Positions 1 to 21,188 of a stretch of DNA of 64,000 nucleotides are shown in pieces (position 1 is the stretch's first letter; each line of letters opens with the position of its first letter). Both the position numbers and the translations under genes were made by a program. The stretch is taken from the NCBI RefSeq assembly GCF_901709675.1, contig NC_051088.1:11442693-11506692 (forward strand). The letters are read 5' to 3'. This stretch comes from Syngnathus acus. Lineage: Eukaryota; Chordata; Actinopteri; Syngnathiformes; Syngnathidae. The notes below the pieces were generated by a model. It was given only the letters and a program-made list of their open reading frames with translations, did no database searches and had not been told where the DNA came from.

Positions 1-36
1 TTTTGACTGGGCTGTGTCATTCCAACGTGCAGCGAA

Positions 37-258
37 GTCATTCGATCGTAACCTGTAAAGTCGTTTGAACGTAATTGATAAAGTCATTCAAACGTATTGG
101 TAAAACGGAGGCCGAATGCTAAAATATTTTTTCCCCATAATTCCACAGGGTATTGACTTATGCATCTGCAACTGTTCCCATCGTTCCAACATTTTTATCA
201 ATACGTGCAAATGACTTCAAACATGTTCAAACGACTTTGCCAAATATGTTCGAATGAC
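37..258. repeat. Imperfect inverted-repeat (foldback) element
   Basis: The arm at 37-99 aligns, with gaps and mismatches, to the reverse complement of 199-258. Shared blocks include GTCATTCGA, AAAGTCGTTTGAAC and CGTATTG. Each arm is itself built from short repeats around the motif TTYAAACG. It looks like a MITE-type foldback element downstream of the last bcas1 exon seen here. I cannot assign a family and saw no clear target-site duplication. Confidence 0.5.
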
Positions 259-330
259 AACTTTACCAAATACATTTTGAATATACTAGAATAGCATTAA
301 TGCACACAATCTTATATTGTGTTTATTTAC

Positions 331-9219
<8,889 letters not shown>

Positions 9220-9428
9220 ACTTACTGTAAGACCAAAAGATGCAGGGAAGCCAAGAGAAATTAGAACAGAAGTAACTGCAGCATTTGGTCACATGTAACG
9301 TGAATCAATCGCCTTACCCAAGCGGCTCTTCAGGTCTAAGTAAATGAGATCCTCCCTTGGAAGACAACAGGTAGAGTGACACCCTGTCAAAAGGGGTGGA
9401 CTCGTCACTTCAGCCCAACTGTGCTTAC

Positions 9429-9493
9429 CTACGACCGTTGTAGACAAGATCATTATATGTGTGCTTGCAGATGGGTGGGACTCTTCTTAAATA
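9429..9493 (-). promoter_or_regulatory. Likely bcas1 5' untranslated exon and TATA-like element
   Basis: The minus strand has a good splice donor (GTAAGC) at 9423-9428 preceded by sequence without a usable start codon. A TATTTAAG element sits at 9486-9493, so transcription could start near 9456. The matching acceptor is at 9225-9226, after a long pyrimidine tract, five bases before the start codon. This is inferred only from signals and spacing. Confidence 0.35.
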
Positions 9494-9499
9494 ATCAAT

Positions 9500-11330
9500 C
9501 AGATTTTCTGCCTGGAAGGCCCAAAAGACGTGCAGCAGCAGCACATGATTAGTTCAAGCCCTCTTGAGCCTTCTTCGCGTTGTAAAAATAATAGTGAGTT
9601 TTATACTTAGTTAAATTGTATTTTTCAGATAATATGGGTAACGAGGTTTTGAGTGACAGACTCCATTACGGCTGCAAACATTGAACATACATGAAATATA
9701 ATGTATAGGAGCCACATAAAGACCACACACTTTCAAATCTGCTTTAATTTAACAAATGTGCAGAAGAGTATCTCAACATATTTTGATGCTCAAATGCACA
9801 AGACAACCATTCCTCATCTACAGACGCATTGAAGCAAACCAAAAACAACCACATGCTGTTGTTTTTTTCTTGCTGTTATTTATTTATTTATTTATTTATT
9901 AAAATTATTTGGGCCTGTGCTAAGGGCTCTCTAGCATAAAAAGTCCTATTCAAAGGTGGCTCAAAACTGCTAAACAGCAAACATACAAATGCTGTGATTT
10001 GTGAACCCAAACTGACACGCACTTTATTGTTTATTTATTTTTTATTTTTTTACAGTCATTTTTCCAGCCCCAGTGTAAAAACTGCCGCGGTCCTGTTGTT
10101 ATTTTTTTTTAACAAAATCAAGGTTGGCGGCTCTGCACTCAGCTGAGTGACATTCCAGTTGTCTTATTTTTTTATTTGATTAAGATTCCAGTTCCATTTA
10201 ATCAAAACCGACATGAGGCTTAAAATATCGACTGTGACATTATTCCATTTCAAAGCAAAGATGTTTGTGACCTGTCAAGAGTGAGTAAGGGCTCTTTTTG
10301 ATCAGAGCTCATCAAAAAAGACTGAGCTCTGTGATTAGATCATTGTCCCGTTAAAGATTGCACAATGCCTCTCAATTCTGCAAACCTTTCACCATCCAAG
10401 ATGACAGCTCATCAACCGATTTCTTCCTTTTATCAGTCTTTGATTTTTTTAGCTGTCGAAATGTGTCGCGATTACGGGGACAAAAGTTCCTTTAGCGTTT
10501 GTTTTGTTTCTCTCAGAAGCCAACACTGACATCACACTGTGGAAGACAAACATGTTTTTTTTCTTTTTAAATGGACCTAAAATGTGCTGTATTGATGGTA
10601 AGTGTTGGAATGCTTGAGCACAATGTACCAATTGTGGCGTGCACATTAAAGTGGGAGTTGGATTCCCCCAGTCTGGAGTGCGCTCTTTATATCAGACGTG
10701 GTGGCAATGACACATGCCAATTACAACAATGCTAAAAAAAAGTGTTTAATAACACGTATTTAATGCACTTTTTTTCATGGCAAATGGAGTAAATGTGTGT
10801 GTCAAATAAGATTTTTTTTCAATACATAAATAAATAATGGCTAAGAATGCTGCTGGGCTCATACAACGAAGCATCATGGAAAAGATTGGGCTCGACATTT
10901 GGGGTGCTACTGTGGATGGCATGCACATTTAGAATGGATTAATGGTGTTCTTTCTTTACAGATGTTCAGTAAATATTTGAGGTTAGGGCACGGTACTGTT
11001 TGCTGGAGATATAATGACAGTGGACTCATTTAATAACACCTCTGACATTTTTCATACACGTTTGTATCCAAATAGTGCCTGTCCACCCATTAAATGTGAC
11101 ATTCTCTGCCACTGCTTAGCCTCACTGGGTACATGGGTGTGCTGGAGCCTTTCCCAGCAGTTTACAACCCATGACCTTTGAACTGTGTGGACTAACCTGT
11201 CAGATACCATGCTGCCAAGTGTGAAATTAAGACAGCCTGAAACTGTTCTAAACTGTGGGAAAATGCAAAATATGCCTCATGCAACAACAAAAAATTCTTG
11301 TAAGGTTGTGTCCACTTCTCTGTTCGAGAG
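9500..11330. other. bcas1-pfdn4 intergenic region, no gene seen
   Basis: This 1.8-kb AT-rich spacer separates the divergent bcas1 and pfdn4 genes. It has short TTTA runs near 9878 and SINE-like fragments near 11100-11170. No cytochrome P450 exon (CYP24A1 lies here in human) or other coding segment was recognised. Confidence 0.5.
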
Positions 11331-11423
11331 AGAGAAAGAAAATGTGGTCTACCGCGGCGCATGGGGGCGCTGTTAGCTTCATCCTGGCGCTCGTTTCCCC
11401 ACTGTTTCAACGAAGAACTGAAG

Positions 11424-13460
11424 ATGGCTGCAACCATAAAATCAACACCCGTAAGTTGATTTTAAAAGACTATTTCTGGTCTCCAACATATGCTACCGCT
11501 TTTGTATAGATGTTGTGTGTTTTGTAAATTAAACTGTCGGTGCTGTAAGAGCGCGCTTCCGATGGTTTTTGATCGCGGTCACACCCTCATTTCAATCATA
11601 GCAGCATGTGCTAAGTAGCAGCTAGCTACCTCGCCAGTCATTCTGCGTGATTATTCTGCGATTTATTAGTAATTAGTTGGATAGCATATTCGTTTCTCAA
11701 ACGATCTCTCATTTTTTTAAATAAGCAAACAGACGAATGAACAAAATGACAATGCAATACGTTTGTTAAATCGTTCAGATTCACCTATTAATAGCGGTTG
11801 CAGAGTTCAATCTCGCTTCATTCTGTTCTCAGTTGGGTTGCGTGTCCTGTAGGTGTCTGTAATTTCTGGGTTTTGGTGAAAAGGTAGCGTAATACCATGC
11901 CCGTGTCGTTTGAATTCATGAACGAAAACATCTACAGGAACGAAAAACACAGCAGTAGAATAAAATCGTAGCAGTTCTACTAATTTATGAATTGAGGTGT
12001 TGCATTGTAGACTCCTAAAATACATACATTTTCTCAAGGGCATGCGTGATTATCAAAATGGAGTTTTGTGCATGTTGAGACCTCCAGAATATTTCCTAAT
12101 CACAGAATTACAATTTATTATGCAAGTTCAACAATGCGTGTATCTTGTGTTTGACTTCACCAACCTGCATTTCTCACTCCTAGGGGGTCGAAGATGTCAA
12201 TGTCACTTTTGAAGACCAGCAGAAGATCAACAAGTTTGCCAGGAGCACGAATCGAATGGCAGAGCTAAATAAAGAAATTGAGGCAAAGAAGGTGAGGTTT
12301 GCTAATATTGAGAGTTTGTCTGTGATTCCCACCACTGATGTGCTCTCTTGCCTTGCAGAAATCACTGCAGAACTTGGAGGACGCCAGCGACGACCTATTA
12401 ATGTTTGACGATGACTCACTTTTGATCCCTTATCAAATCGGTGACGTTTTCATTAGTCACACGCAGGAAGAATCGCAAGAGATGCTGGAGGCTGCCAAGG
12501 TAGGTTCACTTCACATCTCCTATCACCACGCTATGCTTATCAAGTTGATGCATTGTATGAAATGATTTCCATTGATTGAATGTAACTGTGATTTTTGATT
12601 GTGTTATGTTTTATGCTTTCTTTTTTTTACTCATACAAAACAACATCTTTATGTTGTTTTGCATGAGTAAAAAAAATGAATTATACCTGTGCAGGGTAAG
12701 AAACGTTTTACTCTAATCCAAACCGAACCATGTGAATTCTCCCAGCCAATCAGTGAAGGGAGTTTATGGTTAAAAACCACAAATCAATAAATTAGGATTA
12801 AACATGATGGAATAAACATACACAAATATAATGGTCGGTTCTTATTGACACTGTCAGAGAGGTACTCATTTAAAAACAAAGGTATAACTTTGGATATAGT
12901 TTGTAGCGCCTCTGGTTTTTCACTCTCTTTATTTAGGTGACCAAAATGCAAGAGGCAACTCTCATTATGATACAGTGAAGTTGTACGCCACTGAAGTTTT
13001 CCTTGGGTTCTACAGACTTGTCTTTCCTTATCTTATTATGTGCTGATTTTTTGTTTCAAGTCCAACATGGGTCACTTTCATCTATGGTCCTAGATCCGAA
13101 ACACATCTCTCTGAACTGAGAGGTCACATTTATCCGACTTTACGTAATTAAAAGGCAAAAGACGTCACCATTCTGCACCGTGGGACCGGGAATAACAACA
13201 GCCCTGGCAGACGATGAAGTGGAAAATAAGCAGTGAACTGGAAAACAAAAGCCACTGAATTTTTCTTTGGAACAGGCCTTTGAATCGTCCACTGTGTGTA
13301 ATTGTAAGTGGCTTGATTGTGTGAGCAGGAAGCATTGAAGCAGGAGGTCAAAGAGCTTGATCAGCGAGTGTCAACCATCCAGCAACTGTTGTCGGATCTG
13401 AAGGTGCAGCTCTACGCCAAGTTCGGTAACAACATCAACTTGGAGGCGGATGAAAGCTGA
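11424..13460 (+). CDS. pfdn4: pfdn4, prefoldin subunit 4
   Basis: This is a beta-class subunit of prefoldin, the hexameric cytosolic chaperone that captures nascent actin and tubulin and passes them to the CCT chaperonin. The coding exons are 11424-11450, 12184-12291, 12359-12499 and 13329-13460. All are phase 0, with AG/GT borders, and encode 135 residues against 134 in human. The start MAATIK and the end NINLEADES match the human ends (MAATMK, NINLEADES). The central IPYQIGDVFISH hairpin segment is almost unchanged, and heptad-rich helices flank it (about residues 15-55 and 90-120), as in all beta prefoldins. A poly(A) signal follows at 13600. The gene is divergent from bcas1, as in human. 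The identification is secure. Confidence 0.97.
12621..12676. repeat. Long perfect hairpin in pfdn4 intron 3
   Basis: A 26-bp stem (12621-12646 with 12651-12676, one A/C mismatch) closes on a 4-base loop CTTT. The outer part is T8/A8 and the inner part CAAAACAACAT/ATGTTGTTTTG. It lies inside pfdn4 intron 3 and could fold in the transcript. It may be a small foldback element. Confidence 0.85.
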
Positions 13461-13599
13461 GGCGAGACATTGTCAACACACCTCGTAAGGACTTTGACAG
13501 AACTTTCGACACACAAACAGAAGGTCCAGATGGACCCGACTTGTGATGTTATCGTGAAGAACCTCAAGGACAACAATCAACAATGGGGGGGAAAAATGA

Positions 13600-13605
13600 A
13601 ATAAA
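13600..13605 (+). terminator. pfdn4 poly(A) signal
   Basis: An AATAAA hexamer lies 140 nt after the pfdn4 stop codon, overlapping a second copy in AATAAATAAA. Confidence 0.6.
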
Positions 13606-14929
13606 TAAATGCCATTCAAGTATATATTATTCAGTCTCTCTTTTTTTAAGGTTAATTTGTGGCAAATATTTTAAATCCAATGGTTTCAGGGATCAAATCT
13701 TGGCTCCAGCCTTCAGGTATAGATTATGCATTTTCTTCCTGTGCTTGTGGGTGTTTACTACAAGTAGTCGGGCTTCCTCCCACTTTACATAAATATGCAT
13801 GTTATATTCATTTTAGATTCATAGATGACAGTGTTATCTATGTGTAAATATGTGCTTTCCGATTGACTGGTAACTTATCCAGGATTTAGCTCACCTCTCG
13901 CACAAAGCTGGCTTGGCTCCATGAGGACAAGTGCAGTAGAAAATAAATGGTAATGATGAGGGTCAGTCGTGGGTAGGTAAGAAAGACAAAAATGAATCAC
14001 AACTACAGTATTGTACAAGATAAGTGCAAATTGAGTAATAAAATAGTTGAAGTAGACATCGCTGGTTGATCTGCTTGTGAATCGCACTTGAGTGGTCCCC
14101 TGCTGGTGCACTCTCCTGCTCCACATCCAAATTCCTGATAAAGAACTACCTGTAATTAAGACCACACAGCACTTGTTAAAAGAAGAAGATGCATGGAAAC
14201 GACTGAACTTATTTCCCCTTGTGATCTTGTTTACTCTCTTCTCATGTTGATGAGCTGAGTTGAAGTGCACTGGGAAAACTGCTTGTTAGGCATTTTTCCA
14301 TGCAGTGGGACTATCCACTCGGAAACATTTAATGTTTGTTTTCATAGGATACTTGAGATGTAGTAGAAATGAAAATACTGATTAACTTCTATTAAATCAA
14401 GCACAATCCCCTTAGACACAGGTTATAATTGAGTTTTAAGACTAACCGAAATGATCAACTCAAGGTCATCGGAGGTTTTTCTCAATAAATCTATTGATAT
14501 TCCCAATGTTTTGCAAGTGATGCTACTTGCAGTGACCCTCCACAGCGGGTCGCTGTTTCCCCAGCACTGAAAAACAAATGACCACGGCCAGAGAGAAGTT
14601 ATGTCAGTCGGTCTCGCCGCACCAAAACACGTGATCAAAGAACCTTGAAGGAACTGGAATATGACAAAAGCGAAGCTAAAGTGGAAGTCTTTTTGTACGT
14701 GCTCTTCACCTACCTCTGTACTCCAATGTTGGCTCATCTACGTGATCTCCTCTGTGGCGCTACAGTGAAGAAACAATTGTGTTTGCCCTTTGCTCCTGCA
14801 CGATTGTCCAAATGTCAGAACAGTCAAACATTTCCACGGAGGATGCTGCAGTTTCTTTATTCCATGCTGCACCTTTGATTTGTAAAAGTCAGCAGCCATA
14901 GTATCACTTCTCGAAGTAATACGTGTCGA

Positions 14930-15080
14930 TTTGACCCGACTGGGCATGAACCAATGTTTTTATTGTACAAAACAACCCCCAAAATGATTGTTTTATCAGT
15001 GCAAAACAACCCAACGTTGGGTCAATTTGACCCACCTTCCTGGGTCAGTTTGACCCACCTTCCTGGGTCAGTCCAATTTT
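14930..15080. repeat. GGGTCA/TGACCC-rich repeat
   Basis: Tandem copies of a 23-bp unit containing CTGGGTCAGTTTGACCCA occur, preceded by CAACGTTGGGTCAATTTGAC. The unit is palindromic around TTTGACCC/GGGTCAAA, as in small MITE-like fish repeats. Confidence 0.6.
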
Positions 15081-15714
15081 TAAGACAGCAGTTTTAATTT
15101 TTATTTTATCTTGGCCAAGGCAGTGTTTTGAGCATATAAATGTTGATCAAATTATATAATAACTTCTATGAATCAGGATTTAAATTACACACGCTTTGAA
15201 TGAAAAGGTGACCATGGGCCAGACATTTTACAGTGAAGTCAGATTATAAACTGGATTTATTGACTACTTGTGATCTGGTGACAGACATTTTAGAAGAAAG
15301 GCCAGGTCACATAATGTGTACACTAAGTGACATTCCATGGACAAGTGAAATTGCTGTTTTCTTTATATACTACTGAAATATAATTTCCCATGAGCAGTCT
15401 TAATAAAAGCAAGACTACTTTTACGTAAATACAGTTGAGTGGGAACAGGGCAGAATTGATAGTTATTGTATATGCATTTTCCATTAGACCTCCATTAGCT
15501 GACGGTGTTGAAATTCTTTTAAAGCCTGCGACACTGTTTGGCTGAGAGCACTTTGGTTTTCAAAAATCAACTGTCCCAAATCTGATTTAATGTAGACGGA
15601 AATAAAGTGCAAAGTGTTTTTGTCAATCAAATCATTATTTCTGATGTAACATCCATAATGCACTCTTCATAAAAGCCTGACTGAGCAATGTTACAGAATG
15701 CAAAATGAGTTCAG

Positions 15715-16005
15715 CTATTTTCTATACAGAGGCTCTCATCCTCTTAAGGTCAAGGGTCAGCTGGGACCTAGCTAGGAGTACACCCTGGACTGGTCACATA
15801 TAAACCAGCAATCATTCACTCTCACATTCACACCTATAGACAATGTAGAGTCTTCACTGAACCTAACATGCACGTTTTGGGGATCTGAGAGGAAGTCAGA
15901 GTACCCGGAGAAAACCTACAGAAGCATCCGGACAACATGAAAACTCCACTCGGGAAGGAAATTCAAACCCATAACCTCAACTGAGAGGCGGCCATGTTAA
16001 GCACA
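15715..16005 (-). repeat. Degenerate tRNA-derived SINE, same family as 37319-37684
   Basis: It shares ordered, diverged blocks with the well-preserved SINE at 37319-37684: the CTGGACTGGTCAC region, CACTCTCACATTCACACCTA, GGAGAAAACCTACA and a final CTGAGAGGCGGCCATG. It is much more diverged and has no intact tail. Confidence 0.6.
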
Positions 16006-16802
16006 CACCTTCGATTGGGTTAACATGCAAAAGTCGTCATATGTCTTTTACCAGAATGTGTTGTTCCTCTTCACGCATCACCGCACGAGTGTTTTTGGAA
16101 GACAAACTGCTTCTTGTTTACTGTGTTTATACTTATCCAAATAATTAAGTTGTATAGAAACTTCAAATTGTGTTTTGAAATTAAATATAATATGCACCGT
16201 CTTGTAGGAAAAACAGCACCATACCGAGTCACCACTTTGCAAATCTCAAACATTTTACAGCCACATTGCAGATGCTTTTACAATGCTGACTGGAAAATTT
16301 GATTTAAAAGAGAAAACAACTCATAATTCGTCCTTGTTATCCCTCGGTTGTAGCGTACTATTAGGCTGTAAAAGTGAGTCCTTGTGTGAGAATGACGACG
16401 GCGCATGTTGTTGCAACATCAATTGAGGCTAATTGGCTGACAGCAGAGCTGAGTCGGCGTGGCGCTAATATGACTGATCTGCTTTTTAAAATCTTTTCTA
16501 GAACATAATCCTGCCGGGGTGAATGTAAAGTATTCATTCTTCTTTGGTAAATGCCGTCTGAGGAATATTGAGGAGCAACATGTGGACTTTTAGATTGGCT
16601 CGCTGGAGCCACCCAGAGGTCATCAGCTTTGCTGATGTGAACTGACCAAATGCTTGCGCATTATCATTAACATCAGCGTCACTAAGAAAAGTTATGAGAG
16701 TTAACTTTTGCATCAAAATTCAAAAGTTTTGTAATTCATCCCTTTTCTATTACAGCCAGTTCAAAGGGAAGGCTATTGGCTTGTGCATTTAGCTGGCTAA
16801 TA

Positions 16803-16895
16803 CTTTCAAACGTATTTGCAAGAACGTTCAAACGTATTTGCAAGAACGTTCAAACGTATTTGCGAGAACGTTTGAACATACCTGTAATCATGTTC
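16803..16895. repeat. 22-bp tandem repeat (CAAACGTATTTGCAAGAACGTT)
   Basis: Three nearly identical direct copies of a unit containing AACGTATTTGCAAGAACGTT are followed by degenerate half copies ending GTTCAAAC. The core TTCAAACG motif recurs in the foldback element at 37-258. Confidence 0.75.
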
Positions 16896-17138
16896 AAACT
16901 TATATCATATTTGAATGTACTAACTGGAACATTGGAAACGCCACGCTTCTGTAATTTTGCATGTAGCTACATTTGAATTTTGTTGGACATGCCTTACATA
17001 TGGAGTACGTTTTGTCAATGGCGTTTTCATTTACAATTCCACAAAACCTGAAATGCTACCAAACACCAGCCTTTAAAGCTGATGAATGAATCGGGTCTGT
17101 CCCTTTAGGTACCAAGCATTTGTGACAGACTTACAGTA

Positions 17139-17505
17139 CCGTATTTTCCGGACTATAAGGCGCACCTAAAAACATAAAAATTTCTCAAAAGCCTTATAGT
17201 CCGGTGCGCCTTATATATGGACCAAATTCCTAAATTTAAACTAGCCCGAAGCATTGTGTCATGAAATCAATCATAAGTGGCCCGCTGAAGACTATGAATC
17301 ATGAATCAAAAAGACTATGGATCATTATTGTGTGATTATAAAGTAATTTGTTGCGTCTGAAGTTGAAATAAAACATTTGATTTGGATTAAAAATCTGACG
17401 TGATGCATTAATGGTGCGCCTTATAGTCCGGTGCGCCTTATATAAGGACAACGTTTTAAAATGGGCCATTCATTGAAGGTGCGCCTTATAGTCCGGAAAA
17501 TACGG
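17139..17505. mobile_element. MITE with about 29-bp terminal inverted repeats and TA target duplication
   Basis: The left end CCGTATTTTCCGGACTATAA is repeated in perfect inverted form at the right end (about 29 bp). TA dinucleotides flank both ends (17137-17138 and 17506-17507), pointing to a Tc1/mariner-type transposase. The terminal motif GGTGCGCCTTATAGTCCGG also occurs internally, so the element has subterminal repeats. It has no coding capacity. Related copies of this kind are abundant in fish. Confidence 0.85.
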
Positions 17506-20500
17506 TATATGGTTGGGAGGTTTACCTGAAGCCCTCTTCGTCAGGCATCTTCTAGTTATTCTGCACTCTGAATACTCTCCTCAAAGTTGCTGTGCTACAG
17601 TATGTCCAAAATTGTTTTTTAATAAATTTAGCCACTGGTAATGATATTCATAGAATTCTTTTCAATTCTTTTGTATAATGACTAACTTGCTTATTTGTGT
17701 TGTGGAAATGGAAATCCAACATTATGCTGCACACACAGGGCAGGGGATGTGATTCTAAGGGAGCATTATTGTGGGAATAAAAAACTTCCCTTGATTTCTA
17801 CTTCTAGTCATTCGTAAATGAAGATAAAGAAATCTTTAAATAAACCGCAGGCTGTTAGCTCGGGGAAAGCAGTGTTCCCGGGGCGCTTGCCCATCTTAAT
17901 TGCAAACACACACACTCACACACACAGGCTGACTTTGTCTTTATTGTTGTACCGCTTAATGCTGCAGTAGCACGTGTCTTTGCAGTCTTGGCTGATCAAC
18001 GTGATAGACAGTAATGAAATGAACGACATCCCTGCAAAGCGTCCAAGGAAGCAAAGGGACTCAACTCATTATTGTGAAACTAATAAAAGTCCCAAACATA
18101 ATACCTCAAGTTACAACATTTGTGTGCCTTATAAATCTTAAATGATTGCAAACATCAGGTTTGTGTCCCACACTTTACCTTAAATCCTCAAAGTCTTTAC
18201 GTCCTATCACTCAGATTGTCATGGTGAGCTTTGTGATCGAGCCTATGAGCAATAAGGGCGGGCTTGTGATTATTTAACAGACCCCCGTCGCCATCCTCAC
18301 TGTCTCACTGCTTTTTAAGCAATTGGATTCCAGCCCATTTATGTATGCCCTTATTTCATTACACAGTTCTACGTTCTGTTCATTTGTATTTGTGAAGGTA
18401 GCTATTATCACTAATAACTGGAGAGCAACGAATGAGCACCCTGTGGATTTTTTTTCTCCTCTGGATAGTTTTTCTACTCGTCCAACGCACTTACGTTGTC
18501 CTAGACAGCGATTATTATGACTCACTTGGTAGAGAAGCAATAACAATTATGTGATCGTGAAATTGTGAGTTTGTACATAGGCCCTGGCATATCTAAGCGC
18601 ACCATGGAATTTTTTTATTTTTTTTTTAAACTCTGGATTATTTGCAGTTATTCTCTATTTTGCACCGTGACAGTTAAGAGCTTTTAAAAGGATCTCACGT
18701 TTATTGTGGTCAACATTTATGTCTTCCAATATAGCATTTATCCATTTTCAAAGCTGTTTATACTCACAAGGGAGCTGGAGCCTATCCCATCTGACTCTGG
18801 GTGAAAGACCCTCCATCTTTTTGATGTAAACATTAACGAGGATGAAAAAGATGAAATCTTGTGTATTGGTATTCTTTACCATATCTCCGTTGACAAGATT
18901 TTCATCAACATCATTGACCTCCCAATTTTTTTAATTTGTATACCGTTAAAAAGATTTCAATCACAGTGACATCACATTTTTATATGAATATGTATCCACA
19001 CCCTCCTGGGGAAATGGCAACTACGACAACAAATAATACTTTTTATTTTCTTGTTGATATAAAATACATAAAAACGTACAACTAAAATAGTGACCAATTA
19101 TTGTAATGCCTTAATAAATGGAAAATTGTCAGAAGGAAATGACTATTTTCACTGCATGTACACTGATGATTTTAGAATGGATCAAGGGTGCTGAATATCA
19201 AAGTGTCCCTTTTAGCCTATTTTTCTGTATGCAGCCCTTGGCGATATTTTTTTAGTGCGTCAGTACATCCTCGCCTTAGCAGTTCTCCTGTATTTCTGTC
19301 CTGCCGTAAGTCTCCCTGTCGCCGGTGTTCTGATTTATTCACTTGAATTTTAAACATATTCGCTAGCCTCTTGAGAGAGTGCGCATTTGCGTGCAATCCT
19401 CTTATTTCAAGGATGATGATTAGTTGAGCATCTCACTTTGAGGTGAGATCGCGTCTCACTTTTGTCTGGGCACACCCCGAAGAATCACAGTTGTGCACAA
19501 TTGTGCCAAGGGAAAATTCTTCATCAAAGAAACTAACAAGATGTCAAGTCCTTCATACACAACAAAAACGAAAAGTTAAAAAAAGCATGGGTGATCCAAC
19601 TTCGTTTGGTTTGATGAGCACTCCCAGATAAAAGCATTCCATCAGTACTGAGCCACTTTATTGCACATGCAGAAATGCATTCATAAAGTAATGGAAGACG
19701 TTTGGACTAAATGGAAATTTGTGAGCTGTTTTTGCACGACACGTAAGCACTTTGGAGACACGTCAGGTTCAATTTCAAAGTTTGGAAGCGAGTGGGCTGG
19801 AGTTGAAGTTGTGTGGAGTGTGTTTAAATGATGCCTGCTTATGAGGAGGAATTTAATGCTTTAGACTCTTAATGCGGCCATCGTGTGACAAGCATACCAA
19901 GCAGACCAGTTGTGTTTCCACAGCAACTGAATTGGTTTTGTGACAATGACCAATCAGCCCTCAAGTACTTCCGGCTCATTTCCAATAAAAGAAATTGAGA
20001 AATTCAGGTTGACTGTTTGAAAGCGTCTTGATTTCGTGGAATCATAGCCAGGTAATCAACGTAGAATGTTCTTTTTTAACCTGTGACCACTCAAAAGTAA
20101 CTGTGCCCAAAAGTTCTAGCTGCTCTGTCTCATGCATGAATGTAAAAAAATATGTATGTATGTATGTGTGCGTGCGTGCGAGTGAGGAAAAGGGAAGACG
20201 TGTTCATGTGCAAACTCAAAACACTGGATAACGGCACCAATACAAAGTATTTTGTTTTTTTGCATCACATTTTCTGGCCACTCCACTTTGTTGAACAGGA
20301 AGCAAGATGCTGATAGCGACACTGCATGGTTTGAAGGATATTTCCATATTTGTATTAAGTCACATTACTCCTTCAGTATTCTCATTAATTCATACTGATC
20401 CATGATCCCTGGTATCAGATGAATATGCCAAACATCATAGTGGTATATTCCCCCCGCCCCCATATCATGATGCTTGCGCAACTGTGGTTCATGTCATCCG

Positions 20501-21089
20501 TGTTTTCAATTGCATCAGTGGCGTGCCAATAGGCCTTTTCAAGAAATATAGCGTGAATGTGAAATGAGTGGAATGCTAGTTCACAGGTCAACGTGAAGTA
20601 GCGAAATAGAATCGGAACATAAAATAACCACACCGTCACCCTGAATTGGAAAAGTAGTGGTGAAAATGGATGAATGGAAAATAACCACTAGCATTCTAGG
20701 AAAATATTGATTGCATTGTGAAATGCCATAACAAGAAATGTCTACCAACGTTCTTTAGAGTTAGTTATATAATGCAAGTTGGTTTAATTTAGAGAGGCAT
20801 GCCGTAGTAGAGGAGGGAGCACAGCAAATGCGACATTTCTGAGTGCAGGTATGAGTGTGTGTCAAATCACACGAGCATCTCTGAAGCTGCACCCTTGAGG
20901 AGGCGTCTCCGTAGATGGGATGCACCTCTGAAAGCTTCGTGGAAATTTCCTGTTTGCATCATAACATGCCCTCAACCTGACCTTAATACCACAAGGTTAT
21001 TTATTTATTCATCACTCTTATTTATTCTTTGTTTGTGCCTTCTTGTTTTTATTTTTTGTGTTGTTTACTTGTATGTACGTATATTGTGT

Positions 21090-21188
21090 ACTATGTCTTG
21101 TCACCGTGGGATAGTGGGAACGTAATTTCGATTTCTTTGTGTCTTGGCATGTGAAGAAATTGACAATAAAGCAGACTTTGACTTTGAC
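21090..21188 (+). repeat. Probable 3' end of a non-LTR retroelement
   Basis: The segment ends in GACAATAAAGCAGACTTTGA followed by a short CTTTGA repeat, after a CACCGTGGGATAGTGGGAAC block. I recognise it as a common teleost retroelement tail, from memory only. No reverse transcriptase frame is present upstream. Confidence 0.4.

Noticed and set aside
13875-14270. 131-codon minus-strand open frame after pfdn4
   Set aside because: No homology recognised, no promoter or splice context; treated as chance.
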